A stretch of DNA of 64,000 nt from Clostridia bacterium (GCA_900768075.1 CAAGBN010000033.1:1-64000), one strand, 5' to 3'; shown: positions 42,205-51,897, counted from the stretch's first letter. Notes: generated by a model not told the origin, from the letters alone. Numbers and translations: made by a program.

Positions 42205-43734
42205 TTACCAAGCTAAGTCGTCTTCAAAATCAAGCAGAGAAGCATCTACAGGCTCTTCCTGCATAACTGTCTGCATATATTTGTTTACCTGATCACGCAT
42301 TTCACGTCTTGAGATAGTACGTGGATCCATAAGGTCCTGACGTACCCAGATGAAGTTGATGCCTTTTTCTCTGGCCTGATCGTCAAAGATACCCTGAAGG
42401 CCGTCCATACCCTTGCAGGAAATCTGATCGTACATAATTACTGTATCAGCATTGTATTCTTCAACGATTCTCCAAAGCTCATCAACAACATTGCGGTAAC
42501 CACCCTTTGTATGCTTACGCATAATTGAGCGCTGATAGGTTTTGGCAAGGTCTTTAAGCGACTGTTCTTTGTCTTCTGTGTCAATTTCGAGATAGGAAAT
42601 CATTGTTTCCATATCCATAACAACATTAATGCCCCAGCAGTTTTCAAGCCAGTTTGCAAAGGATGTGTAGTAGTTAGCAGGACAAGACCATACAACCGCC
42701 CTGTGGCGCATATGCTTAACGGCAGGAGTTTTCTTCTCATAGGCCTTCATCATAATCTTGTTGACCTTCTTGTCAACCTTGAGGAAGTTTTCATTTGAGC
42801 CACCTGAAAGATTGAAGTAATAAATTCTGTAAAGCCAGAAAGCAGCACCCGTCATCTGAGGATAGGGAGTCTTATTTATATCCCACTTCTGTCTTTCGTA
42901 TTCAAGCTGTGTGTTATAGTCTTTCATTCGTCTGAAATATTCATCCCAGTCGAACTTTTCACCTGTCTGGTCTTCAATAAACTTAATAAGTGACTTGATT
43001 TCATCAACAGCATATTCCTGAACATCCTCACCGTCATAACGAAGAGGAATACCGAAGAAATGAGTAGGTAGATCGATTCTTCTGTCAAGGAAGGATGAAT
43101 TCATAATTGAGCCGTCACAAGGCATATTTGTGCCGATCATGCAGCAGCCCATTTTCGGGTAATCGTCCTCGATTGCAACACCTGCCTCTGCTGAGGGCAA
43201 GGGACAAACGTCAGCAGGTACACCGAAGCTTTCGGTAACCTCAAGGTAAGGAGGTGTAATCTGCTGGTCAACCATTGAAGAAAGGAAGATAGGCAGAGTC
43301 TGAAGAGGAATAGGAATAAGATTTGGGAAGCCTGTAAAGACCTCGTTGGGAACAATCTCATCCATAAGCACGATTTTCTTTGAAAGCTTATTGCCGGGAT
43401 TGATTTTTTCATCGGCACGGAAAGAGATGTTAATAAGCTTTGTTGTGTGCTTTACAATCATATTGTAATGGAGATGCGCCATACGAAGATGCGGTCCGCG
43501 AAGACCTGCAACATGGCGGTCAATGAACGAGGGAGTTGAAAGATACGATGCCATCCAGCGGTATCTCCACAGACCCTTCACTGTTGATATGGGTGCCTTT
43601 AGCACCATTTTAATCATATCTTTCCAGGTGATGAGCCAGCGGTAATAGTCATACATTGTATCCTTGAAGCCACGCCATTCTCTGTGCTTGAGTATAGCAG
43701 TATGCTCCTTATAGAGCTTGCCGTAATTATCCAT
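42205..43734 (-). CDS. 2-hydroxyacyl-CoA dehydratase-family subunit (larger)
   Basis: The protein has about 509 residues, longer than the usual 380-480 of HgdA/HgdB-type subunits. Three candidate cluster cysteines fall in the family's positions: ADVCPLPSAE, TNMPCDGS and DQISCKGMDG. The first 90 residues (WRGFKDTMYDYYRWL and following) are an aromatic-rich addition. The ATG at 43734 lies close to the smaller subunit's stop. It would form a heterodimer receiving electrons from the activator. Substrate is unknown. Confidence 0.85.
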   Translation of the reverse strand: MDNYGKLYKEHTAILKHREWRGFKDTMYDYYRWLITWKDMIKMVLKAPISTVKGLWRYRWMASYLSTPSFIDRHVAGLRGPHLRMAHLHYNMIVKHTTKLINISFRADEKINPGNKLSKKIVLMDEIVPNEVFTGFPNLIPIPLQTLPIFLSSMVDQQITPPYLEVTESFGVPADVCPLPSAEAGVAIEDDYPKMGCCMIGTNMPCDGSIMNSSFLDRRIDLPTHFFGIPLRYDGEDVQEYAVDEIKSLIKFIEDQTGEKFDWDEYFRRMKDYNTQLEYERQKWDINKTPYPQMTGAAFWLYRIYYFNLSGGSNENFLKVDKKVNKIMMKAYEKKTPAVKHMRHRAVVWSCPANYYTSFANWLENCWGINVVMDMETMISYLEIDTEDKEQSLKDLAKTYQRSIMRKHTKGGYRNVVDELWRIVEEYNADTVIMYDQISCKGMDGLQGIFDDQAREKGINFIWVRQDLMDPRTISRREMRDQVNKYMQTVMQEEPVDASLLDFEDDLAW

Positions 43735-44932
43735 TCTCTTTCGCCGCCCTTTCTTTCTGGATTTTCTTGATTTCAAGGCTTTCTACAAAGGCCTGAACTC
43801 TTGTGCGAAGCTGACCTGATGCAGAAGCTGTATACTGTCTGTCAACGGCTGCTGTGGGCACTCCGTAATCGTTAGTCATAACATAAGATGCGAGTGCTCT
43901 CTCATAGCCCCAGTATTCGCAGAACTTAAGTTGCTCGTACATTACACCGTCAGCATTATACTCTTCAACCAGCTGTTTTACATAGTCACGTCTTTCCTGA
44001 ACCTTTTCGTGACTCATAAATCTCGGACACTGACTTGTTTTAAGATAGTGCATACAAATCTGTGTAAGCACATCCTCACCGTCCTTGAGGATGATTTCCT
44101 GTCTGCCGGGCAGTGCACCGAAGCAGTATCTGTCAGCAACAACAAGTGCACCGCTGTCTTCAATAAGTGATGTGAACTCGGGATCGTCCATCTCGGAGCC
44201 TACAACAACAATCTTCGCTCTGTAGTTTTTCTTTGCATCGGGCTGTCTTGTTTTGAGTTCCTCGGCTGTCTCGCGAAGCGCAGGAAGAATAAGAGCCTTG
44301 GGGCAACAATATGTAACAAGGTTGAGAATATGATACTCATAGCCTGTGATTCTTGGATTGTCTTCCTTACGGTAGTTGCCGATTTCTGTCATAAGACGGC
44401 AGACTTCATTATGCTCTTCAACTGACTTTTTAAGAGCCTCGTCAGAGGTATCAACACCGTAAACCTTTGTAAGCATATCGAGGATTTTTACTCTCGTCTG
44501 CTTTACATAGTGTCTGACAGTATGCTCCTCAATTTTAAAGGGCATATCAAGGAATGTTACAAAAAACTTGTCATCAGGCACAAGCTCAAGAAGTTCAAAG
44601 TGTTCTGCTGTTCTGTTCATTTCAGAGCAGGTCTCTGAAGCTAAAAGTGCATTTAGGAAGTTGTAACCTCCCTCGATTGCTCTTTCAAGTATAGCCTTTG
44701 AGAAACCGCAAAGGAAGTTGCTCATATAGTAAGTGGCAATATCCATAGAGCCCGTACGGGGTGCACGAAGTCTTACAGAAAAGCAGTTGCCGCAGTTAAG
44801 CAGAACTTCGGGTATATGGTAGCAGGTATAACCTAAAGCTATACCGCCGTCATTTTTTGCTTTTTGCACGAGTTCATTGTTGGCATCCTGCAAAAGCTTT
44901 TCAAATTCGTAAAGATGTTTTAAATCCTTCAT
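43727..44932 (-). CDS. 2-hydroxyacyl-CoA dehydratase-family subunit (smaller)
   Basis: The protein has about 401 residues of the HgdB/BcrC family. Candidate [4Fe-4S] ligands are the cysteines in LGYTCYHIPE, ASETCSEMNR and QLKFCEYWGYE. The GALPGRQ segment after DRYCF is also typical. The family covers 2-hydroxyacyl-CoA dehydratases, benzoyl-CoA reductases and double-cubane reductases. The ATG at 44932 follows AAGGAGAAGGCT, inside the end of the CooC gene. No acyl-CoA partner genes are nearby, so the reaction cannot be named. Confidence 0.87.
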   Translation of the reverse strand: MKDLKHLYEFEKLLQDANNELVQKAKNDGGIALGYTCYHIPEVLLNCGNCFSVRLRAPRTGSMDIATYYMSNFLCGFSKAILERAIEGGYNFLNALLASETCSEMNRTAEHFELLELVPDDKFFVTFLDMPFKIEEHTVRHYVKQTRVKILDMLTKVYGVDTSDEALKKSVEEHNEVCRLMTEIGNYRKEDNPRITGYEYHILNLVTYCCPKALILPALRETAEELKTRQPDAKKNYRAKIVVVGSEMDDPEFTSLIEDSGALVVADRYCFGALPGRQEIILKDGEDVLTQICMHYLKTSQCPRFMSHEKVQERRDYVKQLVEEYNADGVMYEQLKFCEYWGYERALASYVMTNDYGVPTAAVDRQYTASASGQLRTRVQAFVESLEIKKIQKERAAKENG

Positions 44933-44942
44933 AGCCTTCTCC

Positions 44943-45707
44943 TTATAAAATATCAAGCTCTTTCAGAGCTTTTCTTACGCCTGCAACAACATTTGAGTCA
45001 TCGGGAAGCTTGGTTATATCCTTACCCTCAATATCAAAGATTGCAAGGTTACTGTCGGTAGGAATATATGACAGCACGGGAATATTGCCCGTATTGATAT
45101 GCTCAATTACACTCTCATCGGGTATGCGATTAACAATTGCTCCGAGCTTTTTATACATTACAAGCTCATCTGCAACACTTTTAATTGTATTGATAACCTG
45201 TGTACCTTTTTTGCTTGCATCAGTAATAAGCAGAAGATGTGTAACCTTTTCCATAACACGGCGGTTAATCTGCTCTACACCTGCCTCACCGTCAATAACA
45301 ACATAGTCAAAGTCAGCTGACAGAATGCTTATAACCTCCTTGAGGTAAGCATTAATTTTGCAGTAACAGCCTGCGCTTTCAGGTCTGCCCACAGCAATAA
45401 AAGCAAATCCGTCAGTTTCCACAAGGGCATCGAAAATCTTATATCTTGCATCGCCCAGAAGCTCAATAGCGGCCTTTGTGTTGCCGTCTTCCACAGTTGC
45501 AACGATTTCTTTTCTTATATCGTCAATGGTAGTTTTCACTTCAATTCCAAGCGCAGTTGAAAGTCCAACGGCAGGGTCAGCATCAATCGCAAGAATTTTT
45601 TTATCAGGATAAGCCTCAACAAGAAGCTTTACAATCGCAGCAGAAATCGATGTTTTACCCACACCGCCCTTACCGGAAAGAGCAATAATTGTAGCATTGT
45701 TTTCCAT
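44943..45707 (-). CDS. CooC-type MinD-family ATPase (metal-cluster maturation)
   Basis: The protein has about 254 residues. The deviant Walker A loop is SGKGGVGKTSISA, followed by AIDADPAVGLSTALG and VVIDGEAGVEQINRR. GRPESAGCYCKINAYLK contains the C-x-C pair that in CooC binds Ni(II) at the dimer interface. CooC loads nickel into CO dehydrogenase. No cooS or acsB gene is visible here, so its client is probably one of the operon's own proteins. ATG 45707 lies eight bases behind GGAG. It is the first gene of the operon. Confidence 0.85.
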   Translation of the reverse strand: MENNATIIALSGKGGVGKTSISAAIVKLLVEAYPDKKILAIDADPAVGLSTALGIEVKTTIDDIRKEIVATVEDGNTKAAIELLGDARYKIFDALVETDGFAFIAVGRPESAGCYCKINAYLKEVISILSADFDYVVIDGEAGVEQINRRVMEKVTHLLLITDASKKGTQVINTIKSVADELVMYKKLGAIVNRIPDESVIEHINTGNIPVLSYIPTDSNLAIFDIEGKDITKLPDDSNVVAGVRKALKELDIL

Positions 45708-45737
45708 AAACACTTCTCCTTTTATTTATTAAAAATT

Positions 45738-45766
45738 ATTATATCAAAGCTTTCGCTATTTTTCAA
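45738..45766 (-). promoter_or_regulatory. Promoter of the CooC/dehydratase-like operon
   Basis: Minus-strand TTGAAA (45761-45766) and TATAAT (45738-45743) are 17 bases apart, directly upstream of the first gene. Confidence 0.78.
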
Positions 45767-45775
45767 CAGAAAACA

Positions 45776-45804
45776 GCAAAAACAGCCGAGGATTTCTCCC
45801 CGGC
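45776..45804 (-). terminator. Terminator after the metallophosphoesterase gene
   Basis: Stem GCCGGGGA/TCCTCGGC with a four-base GAAA-type loop is followed by TGTTTTTGCTG on the minus strand. Confidence 0.75.
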
Positions 45805-45810
45805 CGTAAG

Positions 45811-47115
45811 TCAGATTTTAATTTCAAGATATTCGCTTGTGTTACCCCATACATCTTCAGCGCAAACCTTTACTGTTAAGTTTTTGCCGAGTGCCATAAA
45901 TCCGTCAAAGGTGATAGTATCAGCCTTATCATAGAAGAAGTAATCTGAGAAAACCCAATCCTTATAGATAGTTCTACCGTTTTTATTTTCAACATAAATT
46001 CTGTAAACAAAGACCTCGTTATCCTCGCTTACTGTTGCCTGAGGAACAGTTACATAATGCTTGAGACCGTCTTTTTTATATTCGAGAGCTGCACCCTCCT
46101 GGAAAGCAGGAGCCGAAGCTGCCTCTTTTCTTGTCTCAAAGGAATACTTTGTCTTGTTTTCTTCGGTGATGTTATCGATAAGGAATTCTCTCATAATCGC
46201 ACCTGCATCAACATCAAGCACCTTGACAAGAACTCTGTTATCAGCGTCAACCTCAATAATAAGAGCCTGACTCATTCTGTCCTTTTCCTCGGGAAACTGA
46301 CCGTTTTTACCGTCAACTGCAAGCTCATAATAAGCAAGTCCACCGTCATTTATAGCTGTGAAGCTACCCTGCCATACAGCTCTGGGATCATTTGCCGGGA
46401 AGTGTGAATGACCTGAAATATGTACTACCTGAGGATACTTTTCAAGAACCTCTGTGAAAGTATCAAGACCCCAACCATCACTTTTACTGCTGCCGTAAAC
46501 AGTATCTCTGACGTGTTCATGTTGGAAAACAAACACAGGCTTTTCGGGGTCAGCTGCAACTGCGGCAGCAATATTTTCATCGAGCCACTCGACCTGCTGT
46601 TTGGTATATTGCTTAAGAGTCGGTGAGCGTGAAATACCTATGAAATGGAAGCCACCGATAACTCTGTGGAAATCAGTTTCCTGACCTGTTATATCAGTAA
46701 ATACATCGAGGCTGTTATTGAAGAATGTGTAGCTGTCGTGTGCCTTGGCTACAACTGCTAAACGCTCTGTACCCTCACGGATTTCATTATCCGTCACAGC
46801 GGCAAAGGCATAAAAAGACTTTCTTTTGCCGTTATCTGTAAGGTCACCTGAAAATACAACGGCATCAAGATTTTTATATTCCTCATCAGCTTCACTGATA
46901 GCATAAGCTGTCTTGAGCATAGCAGATGTTCTCTGACAACCGATATCACCGAGAGTTTCTATGTGGGTATCGCTTGTTGCCACAAAGCGCATAACAGGAA
47001 TAAAATCATCCTGTGCAATTTCGGGCACAGGAGCTACAAAAGACGGGCTCATAACAGAAGCCGCAAGCGTAAATACACTAAGAATAATTCTGATTAAAAT
47101 TGATGTAATATTCAT
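45811..47115 (-). CDS. Secreted metallophosphoesterase (calcineurin-like)
   Basis: The protein has about 434 residues. The first 28 are a signal peptide or anchor. The phosphoesterase core has the two-metal motifs in order: TSDTH, VFSGDLTDNGKR, FQHEHVRD and SGHSHFP, all family-typical. A C-terminal beta domain (from about 320) may bind a substrate or the wall. The ATG at 47115 lies eight bases behind GGAG; the frame extends further upstream, but the promoter lies there. Substrates of such secreted enzymes range from nucleotides to phospholipids. It is monocistronic. Confidence 0.88.
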   Translation of the reverse strand: MNITSILIRIILSVFTLAASVMSPSFVAPVPEIAQDDFIPVMRFVATSDTHIETLGDIGCQRTSAMLKTAYAISEADEEYKNLDAVVFSGDLTDNGKRKSFYAFAAVTDNEIREGTERLAVVAKAHDSYTFFNNSLDVFTDITGQETDFHRVIGGFHFIGISRSPTLKQYTKQQVEWLDENIAAAVAADPEKPVFVFQHEHVRDTVYGSSKSDGWGLDTFTEVLEKYPQVVHISGHSHFPANDPRAVWQGSFTAINDGGLAYYELAVDGKNGQFPEEKDRMSQALIIEVDADNRVLVKVLDVDAGAIMREFLIDNITEENKTKYSFETRKEAASAPAFQEGAALEYKKDGLKHYVTVPQATVSEDNEVFVYRIYVENKNGRTIYKDWVFSDYFFYDKADTITFDGFMALGKNLTVKVCAEDVWGNTSEYLEIKI

Positions 47116-47146
47116 ATCATACTCTCCTTCTGAGTTTATGTTTAAG

Positions 47147-47175
47147 ATTATATCACATTGCATTTTAAAATGCAA
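47147..47175 (-). promoter_or_regulatory. Promoter of the metallophosphoesterase gene with palindromic -35 region
   Basis: Minus-strand TTGCAT (47170-47175) and TATAAT (47147-47152) are 17 bases apart. The 18-bp perfect palindrome TTGCATTTTAAAATGCAA (47158-47175) covers the -35 box and most of the spacer, as a repressor operator would. Confidence 0.68.
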
Positions 47176-47253
47176 ACAGATCAGAAGAAACATAGTAAGA
47201 GCAGTATTAATAAACTTTGAATCGGAAGTAACGTTTTAATCACATCAAGCTCA

Positions 47254-47278
47254 AAGCCCCGTTTTGAGAACGGGGCTT
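47254..47278 (-). terminator. Terminator after the large surface protein gene
   Basis: A perfect 10-bp stem AAGCCCCGTT/AACGGGGCTT with a five-base loop lies 36 bases after the stop. The T tract is short. Confidence 0.65.
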
Positions 47279-47313
47279 CACAATTATTATCTGTTTTTAA
47301 TTAACATTTAGGC

Positions 47314-50300
47314 TTATTTCTTGCCGAAAAGTTTTGCAAAGAAATCCTTGATTGCTTTGATAATTCTCTGGAACCAGTTAAGTGACTCTTCAACATCAGG
47401 AACTTCAACCTCAATTGAAAGAGCACCGATAAGCATATAACCGTCAACTGTTACTTTGATGCAACCGTTTTCATCGGGCTTGACAGCATTACCGTTTACA
47501 TAGAATGTAAATGAGCCGCCAACAAGATCACCTGCTTTAATGATAATCTCTGTGCCTCTTTCAACCTCAAGAGTTGAGTTACCGAAAACGACCTGATAAG
47601 TCTCACCGCCATCGAGAGATACATTGTACCAACCAATTGAATTTGTCTTACCAAAGACTATGGAGTGTTTGGTGTTGGTTGTTATATTGCCTCCACCATC
47701 GTCCTCGGGTGTATCAGGCGTTTCCGGTTCATCCGGTGTATCGGGTGTGTCAGGTGTATCAGGTGTATCTCCGTCATCAATCTCAGGAGCTTTATCGTAG
47801 AAAAGATTGAGTATCACTATATCCTCATACGTTGCGATTTCTTTAAGCACAGCACTCTGTGTAGAGATAAGACTATTAAGCACAAAGCCTTCATAAGCCT
47901 TGCCTGTTGCTGTTACTGTTTCTCCGATTTCACCACTGAGAATCTGAGTATCCTCATGTACGATGGCATACTCACCGATTTCATTGATCTTATAATAATT
48001 TACAATATAACCTACCCTGTTTATCGGATCAACAGGTGTTGTTTTTCTTTCCCACTTAGCATATACTGTCGTATCACTTGCAACAGCAGCTGCAATATAA
48101 GTTATATCGTTACCGTTTGCATCAACCCAACCGAGGAAATTGAAGCCCTCACGTTCAGGGATGATATTTGTATCAAGGTCTGTTTTGTGGCTCCATGTGT
48201 GGTTACGTAAATCGTTTTCCTTATAACCTGTACCGTCATTCCAATCGTAAATAATCTCGTATCTCTTAGGAACGAGAGTAACTGTAAGAGGACCGGTTGA
48301 GCACATACTGTAAGGACTCCAACGAGCAGGGTTGCCGTAAACTACAGATATAGGCCAATCAGCAACATCATCACCAAAACCGGCTTTTATCAGTTTTGAA
48401 AGCTCAGCCTGATAGTTGTAAAGGTTACCGTTGTAATTCTCTTCCCATACCTTCTCGCCGTATACTCCGTCGTTTTTACCCGTAGATGCATCGATACCAA
48501 CATTTACACCGGCATCCTTTTCCTTATGCTGAACGATAAGCACATAATCGTCATTTACATCGAGTTCTTCACTGTAATACTTAACAAGAGCATTTTCAGG
48601 TCTGAAGCCTACACCGATTCTTGTGGCGTCAACCTCAACATTCTGAATATATTCTGCAGGCTTGAATTTAAGGAGTATGTTTACAAAGGTTTCGTACTCG
48701 TCACCATCAGTGTAAACTGCCTTATAATCTTTTACGTTGTAATCATTATGAATATCTCCGTCACCATCTTCTGCAGTTGTTACATTCTGATATGCACTTT
48801 CATAATTGATGAGATAAACTTTAACACGATATTCCTTATCGGGATTAAGACCTGTAAATTCATAGGGTGCATAAGCACTGAAGTGTTCATCTTTATTATA
48901 GACAATTTCAACTGTTCGTCCCTCAATGTTATACTCACCATCAGAAGTAATTTCAACAAGCTCAATAAGAGCATATTCTGCTCTGTCAACGGGATCAACA
49001 GGATACTGAGCTTCTCCGTCCTTATAGTAAGCATCAGCAACAACTGTACCCTTGAGGATTCTGTCCCATTTAGCATAAAGTGTGACATCTTCTTCAAGAT
49101 TCTTGCCCTCAACTGCAGGGACAGTGCAAGCCTCATCAAGATACCAGCCTAAGAACTTGTGGCCCTCCATAACAGGAACATAACCATCTAATTCAGGAAC
49201 GAGATACTGTTCTTCTTCTGTGTAAGTATCTACACCCTTGATTGTGCCACCCTGAGCGTCAAAGATAACGTTATACTTTTCAACAGAGATTACACCGTGA
49301 AGTGTACCCTGCTGAGCATTTGTTGAATCGTTATAATATGCACCGTTAAGTGATGTGCTATACTTCTTACCGTCAGCAATATCGTCCATTGTTGCGGTGT
49401 AGTTACCGTCGGTATAAGTTACAATTACATTTCCGTCATCCTTTGTGTGATCCTTTTCTGTAGGAACAACAATAGTAGATCCGCTATAGATAAAGCCTGC
49501 AACAACTGCACGGTATCCGTAAGGATTGTTAGCTGCATCGTACTTCCATACGGGATATGAGCCGTAACCCTTGCCTGTATTGGGATCAATTTCAACTCGT
49601 ACACCGGGTCTTACAGTATTTTCAGTTGTCCTCTGCTGAGTGATAATCACCCACTGATTTGATTCAGCATCCCAGCAAGCAATCTTAACAATTACTGCTT
49701 TGGGATAAAGCTCTTTTGGTACATCGTCAGCCATTTCAACACTGAATTCAAGGTCAAAGTCATCGGGATTATATGTAAGCTTAATATCAATAGTCCAGTT
49801 GCCGTTTTCATCCTTGGATTTTGTAACCTTTGTGTCATAGCCTGACTTACTTACAGTTACACCAAAGGATGAAGATTCAAGACGACCCGCATAGGTAACA
49901 GCATCAGCTGTGTATTTTGTTTCAAGAATCTCACTGCCTGCAACATCTGTAGTATAGGTGTATGATTTTTTGTTGCCATTTTCGTCAGTTACAGTTTCTT
50001 TTGAGAAATTAAGCTTATCGCCTGTTTCAACAAGAGCAGGAGAACCAGCCTTCATTTCGAGTAATTCTACAACAACCTCGTCCTTGTTTTCGTTGGAATC
50101 AAATCCGCCATCAACCTTATGGTCGATTGTGACATTGATTGTAATATTTACTTGCTTTTCCCACTTAGCTGTAAGCGTAATGGGAGCTGAAATTTCAGAA
50201 GTTACAACATCACCTGCATTGAAAACAGCATCTTCAATAGTCCAACCTGCAAAAATATAACCATCACGTACGGGAATATTATCAGAAGCAGTGACCTCGG

Positions 50301-51750
50301 ACATACTCGGATAAATTTCAATTGCCTTTTCTGTACCGTCTGCAAAGTGACCGCCGTTAGTTTCATAATTTACACTATAATGGTAAAGATTGAGCTGAGC
50401 ATTTGCATTTTCGATAATAAGCTTATACTCTCTTGCGATATGGTCTTCACCGTCTTCTTTGTGATAAGGATAATAGATACCGTTTACAACAGTCGCAGTA
50501 TATACACCCTTTGATTCTTCTATAAGGTCAACAACCTCTCCTGTTGTCTGCTCGAGAAGATGAAGTGTAACATCTTCACCATGAATTTCAGGTAAATTTG
50601 CAAGGTTATTGTCAAGATATGTATTTACAGTAGCCTTGTAAGCAGGCTTGGTTGTGTCATAAACGAAAGCATAAGCGTGTCTTGTTACATCTTTATCAGT
50701 TACATATTCAGCGCGTACTTCAACCATATAGTCAGTATTAGGTGTAAGGCCTGTGAAAACAACCTTATCTCTGATACCGTCTCCGTTTGTATCAACATCT
50801 GTACCCTGAACACCGTCAATAAAATAATCGCAACGCTCATCAAGGTTTTCAAGAGTCAAGGTTGTTGTGGTTGTTGAGGTAGAAGGCTTCTTGAAAACAA
50901 ACACTGTTGTGGTTGCACTTTCATAGCTTCCTCGATGGAACTTACAGCTTGTCTTCTGAACAGTAAGGTTAACAAGTGCATCACCCTCTGCACCTGTAGC
51001 TGCACCCGCCTTTTCAGCTTTGATATAATAGTCGCCGTCTTCCTTTGTGTAAAGGTCAATGAATTCATCGCCGCTTTCGATTTTGCCCTTCATAACCTTA
51101 CTTGCAATACATACGATATGAACAACGGCACTTTCACCAAGCAGATCTTTAACATTTCTTTCGTCGCCCTCAAAAATACCGATAACTACGTCGTCAAGGT
51201 CTTCTTTAAGGTCATAGTTAAGAAAGCCTGTGTTTTTTCCGTTCTCATCAAGCTTACCCTCATGGACATCAAAGCAAAGAAGATTGCCGTCTTTATCGTA
51301 AACCTCAACTGTAACAAGACCTACAAGCTGATCTTTTTCATATGTATTGTTGCTGTGAACTGCTGCCCAGGCAAAGCCTTCTCCGGAAAAGCTATCAGCA
51401 TAATATCTGCCTACCATATCAGGAGTGTAGAGAAGCTTCTTGCTGTTGAAAACCTCAACCTCACCGGGGGTGTTTCTGATATGGTACATATTATGTGAGT
51501 TATAAACATAAAGGTATGTACCAAGAGTTGTGCTCCACTTATAAGTAAGTTCACGGGCATTACCGTCATAGCCCTCAACACGCGCTTCTAAAAGCTCACT
51601 CGAACGAAGGTTATCCTGATACCCACGCATAAAACTGATGATTTCAACTGTGGGTTTAGTTTCTTCTGCAAAAACTGACACAGGAACAATACTGAAAACC
51701 ATCAGCGCTACAAGAAATACAGATAAAATCTTTTTTGTTATTTTAACCAT
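47314..51750 (-). CDS. Giant secreted repeat protein with InlB B-type repeats and amphipathic C-terminal tail
   Basis: The 1478-residue protein has a signal peptide (about 1-28, VALMVFSIVPVSVFA). At least three InlB/Flg_new-type repeats end in the hallmark TLTAKWEK, TLYAKWDR and TVYAKWERK, each with a GY-F-GW core (around 455-535, 800-890 and 1180-1250). A MucBP-like segment (GYIVNYYKINEIGEY) follows. An aspartate/threonine/proline-repeat spacer comes near 1350, then a final domain. There is no LPxTG. The chain ends WFQRIIKAIKDFFAKLFGKK, a basic amphipathic helix. A surface-adhesion role is inferred. Confidence 0.85.
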   Translation of the reverse strand: MVKITKKILSVFLVALMVFSIVPVSVFAEETKPTVEIISFMRGYQDNLRSSELLEARVEGYDGNARELTYKWSTTLGTYLYVYNSHNMYHIRNTPGEVEVFNSKKLLYTPDMVGRYYADSFSGEGFAWAAVHSNNTYEKDQLVGLVTVEVYDKDGNLLCFDVHEGKLDENGKNTGFLNYDLKEDLDDVVIGIFEGDERNVKDLLGESAVVHIVCIASKVMKGKIESGDEFIDLYTKEDGDYYIKAEKAGAATGAEGDALVNLTVQKTSCKFHRGSYESATTTVFVFKKPSTSTTTTTLTLENLDERCDYFIDGVQGTDVDTNGDGIRDKVVFTGLTPNTDYMVEVRAEYVTDKDVTRHAYAFVYDTTKPAYKATVNTYLDNNLANLPEIHGEDVTLHLLEQTTGEVVDLIEESKGVYTATVVNGIYYPYHKEDGEDHIAREYKLIIENANAQLNLYHYSVNYETNGGHFADGTEKAIEIYPSMSEVTASDNIPVRDGYIFAGWTIEDAVFNAGDVVTSEISAPITLTAKWEKQVNITINVTIDHKVDGGFDSNENKDEVVVELLEMKAGSPALVETGDKLNFSKETVTDENGNKKSYTYTTDVAGSEILETKYTADAVTYAGRLESSSFGVTVSKSGYDTKVTKSKDENGNWTIDIKLTYNPDDFDLEFSVEMADDVPKELYPKAVIVKIACWDAESNQWVIITQQRTTENTVRPGVRVEIDPNTGKGYGSYPVWKYDAANNPYGYRAVVAGFIYSGSTIVVPTEKDHTKDDGNVIVTYTDGNYTATMDDIADGKKYSTSLNGAYYNDSTNAQQGTLHGVISVEKYNVIFDAQGGTIKGVDTYTEEEQYLVPELDGYVPVMEGHKFLGWYLDEACTVPAVEGKNLEEDVTLYAKWDRILKGTVVADAYYKDGEAQYPVDPVDRAEYALIELVEITSDGEYNIEGRTVEIVYNKDEHFSAYAPYEFTGLNPDKEYRVKVYLINYESAYQNVTTAEDGDGDIHNDYNVKDYKAVYTDGDEYETFVNILLKFKPAEYIQNVEVDATRIGVGFRPENALVKYYSEELDVNDDYVLIVQHKEKDAGVNVGIDASTGKNDGVYGEKVWEENYNGNLYNYQAELSKLIKAGFGDDVADWPISVVYGNPARWSPYSMCSTGPLTVTLVPKRYEIIYDWNDGTGYKENDLRNHTWSHKTDLDTNIIPEREGFNFLGWVDANGNDITYIAAAVASDTTVYAKWERKTTPVDPINRVGYIVNYYKINEIGEYAIVHEDTQILSGEIGETVTATGKAYEGFVLNSLISTQSAVLKEIATYEDIVILNLFYDKAPEIDDGDTPDTPDTPDTPDEPETPDTPEDDGGGNITTNTKHSIVFGKTNSIGWYNVSLDGGETYQVVFGNSTLEVERGTEIIIKAGDLVGGSFTFYVNGNAVKPDENGCIKVTVDGYMLIGALSIEVEVPDVEESLNWFQRIIKAIKDFFAKLFGKK

Positions 51751-51847
51751 ATAAATCGACTCCTTTAAAAAGATTTACATTTCATTATACCATTAAATTC
51801 CAACTAAGTCTATAAAAATATTTGTTTTTGTATTAAAAACTCGAAAA

Positions 51848-51883
51848 AAAATATCCCTCCTGCATTTGCAGAAGGGATATTTT
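51848..51883 (-). terminator. Terminator after the rhamnose operon
   Basis: The long stem AAAATATCCCTTCTGC/GCAGGAGGGATATTTT closes a four-base loop and runs into TTTT on the minus strand, shortly after the rhamnosidase stop at 51898. Confidence 0.88.
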
Positions 51884-51897
51884 AACTGATGTGGATT

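Noticed and set aside
39963..45707. Wood-Ljungdahl CODH/ACS cluster
   Set aside because: There is a CooC-type ATPase and a vaguely AcsB-like short protein, but no cooS catalytic subunit, corrinoid protein or full acsB.
39963..45707. Amino-acid fermentation dehydratase operon
   Set aside because: No CoA transferase, dehydrogenase or Etf genes are adjacent, so the usual hgd/had role is not supported.
48526..49152. 208-codon plus-strand frame inside the giant surface protein gene
   Set aside because: It is antisense to a well-supported coding region, lacks a ribosome site and has low-complexity I/F/C-rich composition typical of shadow frames.
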